From contig NC_058159.1 of the NCBI RefSeq assembly GCF_020080835.1, forward strand, positions 13,138,101-13,202,100: a stretch of DNA of 64,000 nt, written 5' to 3'. This stretch comes from Cotesia glomerata. Taxonomy: Eukaryota; Arthropoda; Insecta; Hymenoptera; Braconidae. The notes beneath the pieces are model-generated. The model searched no databases, was not told the DNA's origin, and worked only from the letters and a program-made list of their open reading frames with translations. Both the position numbers and the translations under genes were made by a program. This document shows positions 46,501-54,662 of this stretch, piece by piece; position 1 is the stretch's first letter; each line of letters begins with the position of its first letter.

Positions 46501-48553
46501 AAATAACCTTATTTCTTACGTCTTTATTTAATAGATCCTTAGTTACAGGTATCTTTCCCGATATGTGGAAAATGGTCTTTATAATTCCACTAAACAAAAC
46601 TACGCCACCTAAATCGCCATCAGATACTCGACCAATTGCAAATTTATCACATCTTAGTAAAGTATTTGAAAGAATTGTAGCAAATCAATTGGTAGCATAT
46701 CTAGAAGACAATAACCTATTAGATAAATATCAATCTGGCTTCAGAAAGCATCACAGTACTCAGACAGCTCTCTTAAAGTTAACCGACGACATACGAATGG
46801 CTATGGACAAAGGGAACTTGACCATGTTAGTTGCTTTTGATCTTAGCAAAGCATTCGATTATGTCGATCCTAAAGTCATCCTGATTGCGATGGTGGAACT
46901 GGGTTTTTCTATGGATACCATAACGTGGTTTTACTCCTATCTCTCGAAACGATCACAATCGATTGTAGATGACTGTAGTGTACCAGTTGAGTTTCTGGAA
47001 ATATCGTCTGGAGTGCCGCAAGGATCTGTGTTGGGACCTATCTTATTTCTTATTGTCATAAATCTAGTAGTAAAAAAGATAAAGCATTGTCATTACGGCT
47101 TATTTGCCGATGACAAATATATTTATCGCCAGTTCACTCCCTCCACATTGGATGAAACGGTCAGACTAGTTACTATTGATGCACAAGAAATTGCAAATTG
47201 GGCAAAAGAGCATGGCCTAAAGTTAAATTTAAATAAAACGGTTGCAATAATACTAGGTTCTACTGGTAAACTGAGGTTATTAAATACCGCTTCTCTTCCG
47301 CCTATTGTTATTGATGGCATCGCATTACCTTATGTAACTACTATTAAATGTTTGGGTCTCACTGTTAGTAATAATCTGTCCTGGAAAAGTCATGTCTCAA
47401 ATACTATAAAGAAAGTAAATTCGGCGCTTTATAGCCTTAAAGTTAGGAAAAATATTTTTACTCAAGATGTTCGTAAATTATTAGTATCAACTACTGTATT
47501 ACCTATTATTGACTATTGTTCTGCTGTCTTAGTTGACTCTACTGCAGACAATGATTTAAAATTACAACGAGCAGTAAATAGCACAATTCGTTTTATTTTC
47601 AACTTAAGACGTGATGATCATATTACGCCCTATCGGCGTAAACTAAACTGGCTATCAATAAAATCAAGACGAACTTACTTTCTAGCAACCTATTTCTATA
47701 AATTATTACGAGTTGAAAAACCAAGCTATTTAAGAGAATTATTCGTAGAAGATGTATTTCGACGTTCCCAGAGACTTGCAAATAAAACAAATAATGTAAA
47801 CTTTGTGATACCACCTTTTACTTCGTCCTACTATGAAAATTCATTCGTTGTAACCATTATACGTCTCTGGCAAAATCTGCCGTTAAATATTATAAATTCA
47901 TGTAGCCTTGAAGTTTTCAAATCAACTTTATTCGATTACTTGTTAGAATCCGATTTTGATTAACTTTTAAGATGATGAGTCTCTTTTACTAGTTAACTTA
48001 TCTTAAACACATCGAAATTGCTATGATCAGTTTACAAGCAAGCATATACATACAAAAAACTTTCTTTATATATGAGTTTCTTAGTTAAATCTATTAAAAC
48101 TCGATCTATTATAATTCGATTATAAATTGTCTTATAAAAATTTCATTGTTATAAATTCTTAAGAAATCTGTCAAACCATAGTTATTATTATTATTATCAA
48201 ATATAGATATAGTACTCACAGTGCATTATTATGTTACCACAATGTATCAACTATTTTTATAAAAAATCATTGTAGTATTAAAGCTTGCCATATGGCAATT
48301 AGCCTTGGCATAATAAATAAATAAATAAATAAATAAATAAATATCGTTTACTTATTGAGTTAGGTTATGCTATCCATTATTCAGGAAAAATGTATAAATA
48401 GCTGTTGAATATAAACTAAAATCAATTGTATTAAACTTATATTGCATAATTATATTTACCTCTTTCTGCACGAGCAGCTTCAGCTTCAGAAACGATAGCT
48501 TCTACTACAATTTCTCTTTCAGAATCATATAATGTTATTTTTCTTGTCGCCAT
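43578..48553 (-). CDS. Myb/SANT-like (MADF-type) protein of the Harbinger element
   Basis: Exons are 48460-48553, 43964-44152 and 43578-43876. The GT/AG ends and phases agree (31 codons plus 1 base; 189 bases; 299 bases with stop). The product is about 193 residues. The first exon encodes a short basic-then-acidic start (MATRKITLYDSEREIVVEA). The second is acidic and Ser/Glu-rich. The third carries a trihelix/Myb-like domain: RWNSPCVLLILELYRSMER, WNKISQDM, and TGPQCHSKIQSLKKTYK. In PIF/Harbinger elements such a protein binds DNA and helps bring the transposase to the nucleus and the ends. The frame is intact despite a 4.2-kb retrotransposon in intron 1. Confidence 0.8.
44220..45071 (+). CDS. 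Non-LTR retrotransposon ORF1 (coiled-coil, L1-ORF1-like)
   Basis: The product is 283 residues, starting at ATG 44220. Residues about 30-110 are a probable coiled coil (heptad-like Leu/Ile/Val with many Lys/Glu, e.g. IDNLSTRLDILQG and ELNEDF). A domain from about 120 to 205 (ELVVSGIPEVIAT, then YILKLKSP) resembles the RNA-binding fold of LINE ORF1 proteins. A basic C-terminal segment follows (RIKELNYKFVWTRHGIIYARK). There is no zinc knuckle. The stop is TAA at 45069-45071, and the next frame continues in the same phase. Confidence 0.78.
   Translation: MTEMPQTGKITPVDKTPEETVAFPEHWETKSLDEKLTSFMEVFLKSTGSMTQKIDNLSTRLDILQGNVAVNTVSIKELNEDFTAFKNTTRENTKSINAELTKLKNAVSVGSHATSPSASELVVSGIPEVIATKLSPDEVTMCVFDSLKVSNLKSDILTVRKLEKKRQQNNSGNKQKATYTHSYILKLKSPQVCDHILSEKRKTKNLRIEDVFEIHVSSSMKGFIYINEFLNPDTYKLLLKTKTRIKELNYKFVWTRHGIIYARKDKSSEKITVNTDFDLDRLI
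45072..47963 (+). CDS. Non-LTR retrotransposon ORF2 (AP-endonuclease and RT)
   Basis: The open frame begins directly after the ORF1 stop, in the same frame, and runs 963 codons. No ATG precedes the endonuclease core (ILSLNINSL at about 45111); the first ATG lies about 70 codons further on. So translation likely comes by read-through or reinitiation at the UAA. Endonuclease motifs are SLNINSL, VETWL, SCVYRRP, AGDLNCN, SWLDVIL and AGHDYLYCEY. RT motifs are KGRSPDGLSLGWLK, DTRPIANLSHLSKVFE, AFDLSKAFDYVD, SSGVPQGSVLGPILF and LFADD. The thumb and C-terminal region have no zinc knuckle. The assignment is to the Jockey/CR1-type group; the exact clade is not determined. Confidence 0.88.
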   Translation, partial: RTVDLTKIINTNILSILSLNINSLVGHVSQLLDLVSDVKPHIIVLVETWLKPNIDNSIFGIDGYEVFRRDRNLIHKDSGRFMQGGGVACLIHKSLKAKVLHISASDDINTPEFIILDVILQTGSHLLLSCVYRRPNGHTLFNFINIYSKLSPNFKNSVIAGDLNCNLLDSNWSSNHLKTFINESALFCVPFETTHHTNYCDSWLDVILLDNKSKLGKFFKSDAPFIAGHDYLYCEYLLTSPRPAEKTITYRNFKNCDHTALSTTLMNVLSISDDAVRNSDPNELLDYFLKHVIETLDIYAPLVTRKIMRSSNTWVTTELKNNCRERDALYKRAKRTGDQNLLKLYKLKRKQLKIKLNTARENYLKYELTNLPCGQSIWSKLKRLGLLKSNPSSPLHYFDPPVLNEFYADIVRKHAPCDSLFLNSLAQHYSSKVNCIFNWSQIDIVDVTKALQLTLQKSKGRSPDGLSLGWLKDYLPQITLFLTSLFNRSLVTGIFPDMWKMVFIIPLNKTTPPKSPSDTRPIANLSHLSKVFERIVANQLVAYLEDNNLLDKYQSGFRKHHSTQTALLKLTDDIRMAMDKGNLTMLVAFDLSKAFDYVDPKVILIAMVELGFSMDTITWFYSYLSKRSQSIVDDCSVPVEFLEISSGVPQGSVLGPILFLIVINLVVKKIKHCHYGLFADDKYIYRQFTPSTLDETVRLVTIDAQEIANWAKEHGLKLNLNKTVAIILGSTGKLRLLNTASLPPIVIDGIALPYVTTIKCLGLTVSNNLSWKSHVSNTIKKVNSALYSLKVRKNIFTQDVRKLLVSTTVLPIIDYCSAVLVDSTADNDLKLQRAVNSTIRFIFNLRRDDHITPYRRKLNWLSIKSRRTYFLATYFYKLLRVEKPSYLRELFVEDVFRRSQRLANKTNNVNFVIPPFTSSYYENSFVVTIIRLWQNLPLNIINSCSLEVFKSTLFDYLLESDFD

Positions 48554-48813
48554 CTTTAAGCTTTGAATATCATATTTCAAAAACAATTTCAAAAATTGCG
48601 CCGAATTATTCTCAATGTTCACTTTGACCCACCTCTTTAGATGGGTCGTTGTGAGCCTTGCGTGGGCATTAGTCATGACGTCATGAGTGACGTTTTTGCC
48701 GTGACCACAACGACCGCGGTCGGTATGTGGAATGGCTAAAGGAGAATTTTGATCGCCGTGAGTGCTTAGTGGAATGCACCCTAAAGTGCGTTCCGTTTTA
48801 AACAGTTATCAGT

Positions 48814-49845
48814 TGTTGTGAATCCGAAAGCATTGATCACAACGCTCTCTATATATTAATATAGAATTACATATAAAAAAGATGGCTGCAATAAATGACA
48901 GCGGGAAAAACCCAGAAAGATTTAAAATATATGTATTTTATTTGTAATAGTATCGGTAAGAAAAATAAGAATCTTTAAAAAATTATATACCTTTCTATTT
49001 TAAATTCTATTGTTAAGTATGGGAAATTTTCTATCATAAATTTTAGGGTATAGACGAATTTATAATTACCGGAAATTCTCAAGGAAAAACTTATAAAATC
49101 TTTTAGTACTGTCCAGTTAGTTTAGACATGCTAAGAAAAAATTTCTTTGTTAAAATAAACCTACGTTAATTGTAATGGTCACTTAGGATAAGATGCCGAA
49201 CGTTTTGGAAATACTCTTTACAATGCTGGGAAAACCCGGAGATCTTTATTTATTACTATTTTTATTATCATAATCCCCTAAGTAACTTATTTTCCAAAAC
49301 GTTCGCTTAAAAACGGGATTGCTCGAGTACTCAAGACTAGGTCATAAAAACCAAGCATCCATGCGGGTTGCATATAGTCTGAGAATGTCGAGTCGAGAAG
49401 GGATGCTTGCTGAAGACAGGAGTCGCAGAGGCGCACGCAACTACCCTCACTACCCTCTGGGACTCTCCCACTCCTAAGGTACGAACATCTCAATCAGGGG
49501 AGTCGAAAACCAAGGAACAAGAAGACACTTATCAAAAAGCAAGACTATAGTACACTACGCAAATTTTCCTTTTTCGAAATTATTGTCAGTACTTTTTATT
49601 TTGTAACCTATTGAATAATAAATAATAGATTTGCGCGCAAGGCAAATCTAAATTAAACTAAAATAATCTGAGCGTTTTAAATTCATTAAATATTTATATA
49701 ATTTATTTTAAATTATTCAAATTTAAATCTATTCTCCCGCCTTAATCTATTTACTGCGAGTTGAACGCTCTACCGCATTCCAATGCAACGGGCGAATTAA
49801 AAGAACTCAATAAATTTACTATAGCCAATTCGGGGCTATACAACA
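48814..49845. mobile_element. Solo LTR copy 2 (intact)
   Basis: This 1032-bp unit starts TGTTGTGAATCC and ends CTATACAACA, with CAGT on both sides (48810-48813 and 49846-49849). It is the uninterrupted sister of the LTR at 20691-30321. An AATAAATAATAG word lies near 49615. No genes are present. Confidence 0.87.
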
Positions 49846-50137
49846 CAGTGAAACAGTGGTAGTTTTCCAATTACAGAGCATAATGCGACTCAGTGGCGCA
49901 CAATGCCGAATTATGCTGAAGCTTAATTGGAACGTGAATTAGTTTTCAAATGCATCAGCAGAGTGCGCTAAGTTCAGTGTTGAAAAAAAAAATATTTATA
50001 GAGTTAGCAACCTCATTGATGTATAAATAATGTGGTAAACAATAATAGTTGGTTGAAAACTATTTATGTTTAATTTAAGTAATTTGGATTTTGATTATTT
50101 CATTAACATTTTTTTACGTTTTGAGTAATTTTTTTAA

Positions 50138-51458
50138 ATGAGTTCTAAAAAAATTATATACTTTTTAATTGAATCATCTTATCCAGATGATAGTGATGAC
50201 GATGATTTATTAAGTGCTTCGAGTTTAAATCAATCAATTATTTCATTATCAAGTGATATATTTATTGAAAATATATATGATAATGAAACAGATGAATTAT
50301 TTGAGCCATTAATGAAGTATCTAATGACAGGTTGTCGAAAGGAAAGAGTAGAAAATTATCTCAATGTAGTAAAAGCTTGGACGGATGCTGAATTTAAAGA
50401 AAATTTTCGATTACCGCGAACTACTGCATATCATCTAATAAGTACGTATTTTAAGAATTTATATTTTTGATCTTTAACTATTTATACAGTATAATATATT
50501 ACTGAAATTTTTTTTTGTAGATGAACTTGAAACATCGACTTTTATTCCCAAGAATACCTTTGGAATGAAACCCATCACCGCTGAAATAAGCTTTTTAATA
50601 TTTTTGTGGTTTATTGCAAACACTGAACCATTGCGGACTATATCAAATTTATTTGATATTTCAATTTCATCAACATACCGAGTCATTCGTCGTGTCATAA
50701 CTTGGATTCTAACGAAATTGGATGATGTTATCAAGTGGCCTCAGACTAATCGTGCAGTAATCAATACATGTGAAGGTTTTTTCGCAAAAAAAAATTTATC
50801 AAATATCTTAGGAGCAATCGATTGTACACATATAAGGATTGTAAAGCCTTCTGAGGATGCAGTAGATTATTGTAATCGGAAAAAATATTTCTCTATAAAT
50901 CTTCAAGCAGTAGTTGATTCTAATATGAAGTTCACTAATATTTATTGTGGTGAGCCAGGATCTTTTCATGATGCTCAAGTTTTTCGAAGATCACCTTTAT
51001 ATGAAGAATCTCACAATAATAAAGAAAACGTATTTCCAAATAATACTTTTTTAATTGGAGATTCTGCATATCCATCGCTATCATGGCTTGTTCCACCATT
51101 TCGAGATAATGGTCACTTAACTCCTCAACAAAGAGAATTTAATTATTTGCATTCATCTACACGAATGTCAGTTGAAAAAGCTTTTGGACTATTGAAAAGC
51201 CGTTTTCGACGAATTAAATTCTTTACTGAATACAGAGATTTATCATTTGTATCCGAGGTTGTTACAGCTGCATGTATTTTGCATAATTATTGCATCGATG
51301 TACATGATAATTTTGATAACTATGAAGATAATAATATACATGTAGGGATAAATTTAGAGGAACATAGTTATGAAGAACAATATCAAAATAATAATAATGA
51401 TAGAGATTGTAGAATGACATTATTCAGAGAATTGTTTCCAGATGCACAAGTTGCATAA
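50138..51458 (+). CDS. PIF/Harbinger DDE transposase
   Basis: This nuclease/transposase would cut and paste the element with its Myb-like partner. Exon 1 is 50138-50441 and exon 2 is 50521-51458 (stop included). The 79-bp intron has GTACGT and TTGTAG ends, and the phases agree (101 codons plus 1 base). The product is about 413 residues. An acidic N-terminus (SSYPDDSDDDD) and a helix-turn-helix-like segment near residues 120-160 (SFLIFLWFIANTEPLRTI, then SSTYRVIRRVITW) precede the DDE domain. Catalytic residues in context: GAIDCTHI (Asp about 202), IGDSAYP (Asp about 282) and TRMSVEKAFGLLKSRF (Glu about 320), with 37 residues between the last two. Length and motifs match HARBI1-type proteins. 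The frame is fully open, so the gene may encode active enzyme. Confidence 0.9.
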
Positions 51459-51819
51459 GTTCAAAATAGAATATATATCTACGCTTTTCGATACCACTTG
51501 TAAATTGAATTGTAAAAATTAGAATGTAAAAATCAATTGAAACGATAAAGAATTGTCATTTATTAAATAAGTTATTTACTGTTTATAACCTAATTAAAAA
51601 AATCTCACAAATATGTAGTTATGATAGTACTTAATAAAATACAGAAATGAAAAATAAAGAAAATTTTAAAATATGTTATTTTATTTTTTTTGCAAGTTAT
51701 TATAAACTTTTAAGTATAACAAAATCTTAATCATAGATCTTATTATAAAATATTTGTTTTGGCATGCTGAAATAAACTTTTTAAGTACAACAAACTCTTA
51801 AACACTAACTTTTGGTAGT

Positions 51820-53712
51820 TTAATCAGACTCTTCGCTGTCAGTACGATTTTTTAACAGTTTTTTTAGAAGCTCACATTTTAATTTTTCTATATTTAACCA
51901 GTCTTTGTGCTTCTTTTCATTGAAATTTAGTTTTTCACTCGCAACATCTCTTTTAACTTGCATTTCAGTTTCACGAACATCGATTGCTTTTTTCTTTAAC
52001 TCCATTTCTTTCTCTTTCATTTTTAAATATTTTGTCATTTTTTCATCTCTTGCCTTCTGGTTTTCTTGAACTTTTTCTAAAATTTCCATACTTTGTGTTC
52101 GTTGCTGGTTTCTTGCAGTTTTTTTAACGTCTGCAACCGGAGTTGTTTTCAGTTTTGGAGACTCATCAACTAGTGGTAGATTCTTTTCGCTGGGTGGATC
52201 ATCTATTTTAAATTTTTTACTCTTAGTAATGTTCTTTGATCCGGTTATGTCATGTTTTCTTTTTTTTTCATCTGTCGTAAATATCGAAGAAGAAAATGTA
52301 CGTGGACTGGAAACATTTTTTTCTTTATGAAAAATTTCTTCGAATTGCTGCCACTCTTATTGTTGTTGTCGATACACTCCTTATATTTGTTATATAAGCG
52401 ATTAAATTTCCATTTAACCTGATCTGCTGTTACCTGTACAACCGTAAATTAATGCTTATAATGAAGAATTCTAATCAACACACTATCAATAGCTTAATGC
52501 ACCTTCAGCATTAATGATATTAAGTATTTTTACCTGTATACATAAATCTTTTAAGCCTTCTGATATTTTTTTCCACACTCTTGATTTCGCGCCAACATCC
52601 ATAAGCATCTGTACATTTGCTTCGTATAAGCTAAGCATTGCCATCGTGGATTGCTTTGTCCACACAGCATCTGAAATATTAAGAAACACAACAGACAATT
52701 ATAATTTAATTAAAATTTCAAAATCTAATGTACAGCCTATAAACTATTGTTAAGAATAATTTAAAAATTAATTAAATTCTTACTTTTCTTAGGATTACTC
52801 TCTGTTTTTAAATCTGTAGATTGACTTAAGTCTTCATCACTTTCAATATATCTAGCGTAACCTAAAATATACAAAGAAAACTATTAGTTCTAATCAGTTG
52901 ATAATATTTTTAACTTCTTGCTAAGAAAATTGAACATTTTCAAGCATTGAAAAGTTATTTAAAATATAAAAATCTCTTATCTCTTATCCGAAATATTAAG
53001 AAACACAACAAATAATTATAATTTAATTAAAACTTCAAAATCTAATGTCCAGTCTATAAACTATTGTTAAGAAAAATTAAAAAATTAATTAAATTCTTAC
53101 TTTTCTTAGGATTACTCTCTGTTTTAAAATTGGCAGACTGACTTAAGTCTTCATCACTTTCAATACATCCAGTATCACCTAAAATATACAAATAAAACTC
53201 TTAGTTCTAATCAGTTGATAATATATTTAATTTCTTGCTAAGAAAATTGAACATTTTCAAACAATGAAAAGTCATTTAAAATATAGACATTGTTTATTGC
53301 GTAACTGTTTGAAAAAATTGTAATCTATTAGTAAAAGCCATTTTATATATTGTAAAACATAAAATTTTATTTCAATAAGTACTATTTGTACCTGATAAAA
53401 ATGAATTAAGAATTTCAGACTCTTTGTAGTTAAGCACTTGACCTTCATGGTTTTCTTTATTTTTATTCTTGTAATTATAAACAAATAAGATTGTGTCGTC
53501 TTCTTCATCTTGATAAATATGTTCTTTTCCACGAAAACATGGATGACTGCCTGCTTCATTGAAAGATTCGATCAAGCCATTGCAATGTTTACAAAAGTAT
53601 AATCCTGTAAAATAAATTTGTTTACAGATCCGAATTTTAAAACGAAATTGTATTCATATTTTAAATGTGGAATATAAAAAAAAAAAAAGTAATTATTTAT
53701 ACCTTTATCCAT
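51820..53712 (-). pseudogene. Harbinger Myb/SANT-like partner gene, six exons, one frameshift
   Basis: Exons are 53703-53712, 53392-53604, 53101-53178, 52784-52861, 52534-52670 and 51820-52433. All junctions are GT/AG with matching phases. Exon 2 encodes a Cys/His segment (YFCKHCNG, then HPCF) that could bind zinc, and an acidic region. Exons 3 and 4 are a tandem duplicate (78 bp each, both in phase). Exon 5 starts the Myb-like helices (VWTKQSTMAMLSLYEAN, then RVWKKISEGL). Exon 6 continues them (TADQVKWKFNRLYNKYKECI), then a basic linker and a C-terminal coiled coil rich in Lys/Glu (KMKEKEMELKKKAID). Exon 6 is 614 bp where a multiple of three is expected: a one-base loss near 52358 breaks the frame. 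This may be a real mutation or an assembly error. Confidence 0.8.
52671..53286. repeat. ~315-bp tandem duplication covering one exon
   Basis: 52671-52987 and 52988-53286 are side-by-side copies, about 90% alike by eye. Each holds one 78-bp exon with its own acceptor and donor and the flanking intron sequence. Confidence 0.88.
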
Positions 53713-53900
53713 AATTTTATTTATGTTTTTTAGCAGTTTGAATTAAGTTTGATTATTTCCAAAATCTACGATGAAACGAAAGCCTTACAAATTTTTCAAC
53801 AATGAATAATATTACTAACGATAATATAAACAAAATTTCGAACAATGCCAACTTAAATAAAAAACACTTGTCAATTTTCTGTCACTGAGTTGGTATTGAT

Positions 53901-54000
53901 NNNNNNNNNNNNNNNNNNNNNNNNNNNNNNNNNNNNNNNNNNNNNNNNNNNNNNNNNNNNNNNNNNNNNNNNNNNNNNNNNNNNNNNNNNNNNNNNNNNN
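53901..54000. other. Assembly gap (100 N)
   Basis: The 100 unknown bases are probably a placeholder of arbitrary size. They fall between the Harbinger element and the CCT3 exon and may hide the right end of the element and the first coding exon of CCT3. Confidence 0.95.
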
Positions 54001-54662
54001 AATTTTCTCAGCAGAAAGTTGAAAATTTTATTCCAAAATATTCAATTTGTTGGTAATTATTTTCGGAATTTTGTAAGTCATAAGTTTGATAAGATAGTTA
54101 GGTAGTAAGTTATCGACACTCAATGTCAAAACACATTTTCGGTTTTAAAAAATCAAATTTTCAAGTTAAAAATTCTTATGGAAGTTCATCATGTTTGTTT
54201 TCATGTCAGGAATATTCAGTTTAAATTTTAAAGTGATCCAATTATTTTTCAGCTAACTATATCATTTGTTTATAAAATGTAGCATAAAATAACAAAACAC
54301 ATCATTGTTAATAACTTATGAACTATTGATCGGAAAGATATGAAAAAAAAGAGTTGTAGCTTTTTTCAAGCTCCACGTTTTACCTGTTAACACTGAAAAC
54401 GTGAGACTGATCGTACATGAGAACAAAATTTTTTCAATTACCATTCGATCGCTTATAATTTATAAACAACTGGGGATCGTCGTTTTGTTTTTTTTTTCTC
54501 GAATTCGATTTTATCCGATTTCATATGCAAAGCCCTTCTTAAAAGTTATTTTTGAACCTGTTCCTAGTTGGACCTACTTTCCTTACGAAATCGGCTCATT
54601 TCTGTAGGCTAAAAGCAGTAGTTTTATCTATGTAATTAGCTTATAAAATTTTTAATTTCCAG

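Larger units (their letters stand above)
44160..48342 (+). mobile_element. Non-LTR retrotransposon (Jockey/CR1-type group), apparently open
   Basis: ORF1 (44220-45071) and ORF2 (to 47963) are followed by a 3' region that ends in an (AATA)n tail at about 48309-48342. The element lies in the intron of the Harbinger Myb-like gene. Its 5' end falls between 44153 and 44219, and no clear target duplication could be read. Neither ORF has an internal stop or shift, so it may be a recent insertion. Confidence 0.85.
43255..48781 (-). mobile_element. Harbinger-type element with Myb-like gene and nested retrotransposon
   Basis: The ends are GGGTGCGTTCCACTAAGCG and, at 48781, the reverse complement of GGGTGCATTCCACTAAGC. 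TAA is on both sides (43252-43254 and 48782-48784), the usual PIF/Harbinger duplication. Inside is a three-exon Myb/SANT-like gene on the minus strand but no DDE transposase, so it would depend on a transposase in trans. The retrotransposon at about 44160-48342 is inserted in the first intron of that gene. Confidence 0.85.
48785..53900. mobile_element. Larger PIF/Harbinger element (left end to assembly gap)
   Basis: A DDE transposase (50138-51458, plus strand) and a Myb/SANT-like gene (51820-53712, minus strand) converge, the classic two-gene Harbinger content. I infer the left end at 48785 (AGTGCGTTCCG after TAA), immediately abutting the other Harbinger element. The solo LTR at 48814-49845 would then lie 29 bp inside this end. 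An inverted pair TTCCAATTA...TAATTGGAA near 49873-49934 looks subterminal. The right end is not seen and is probably in the gap at 53901-54000. Confidence 0.7.

Noticed and set aside
53890..54105. ORF spanning the N gap
   Set aside because: It is an artefact of undefined bases.
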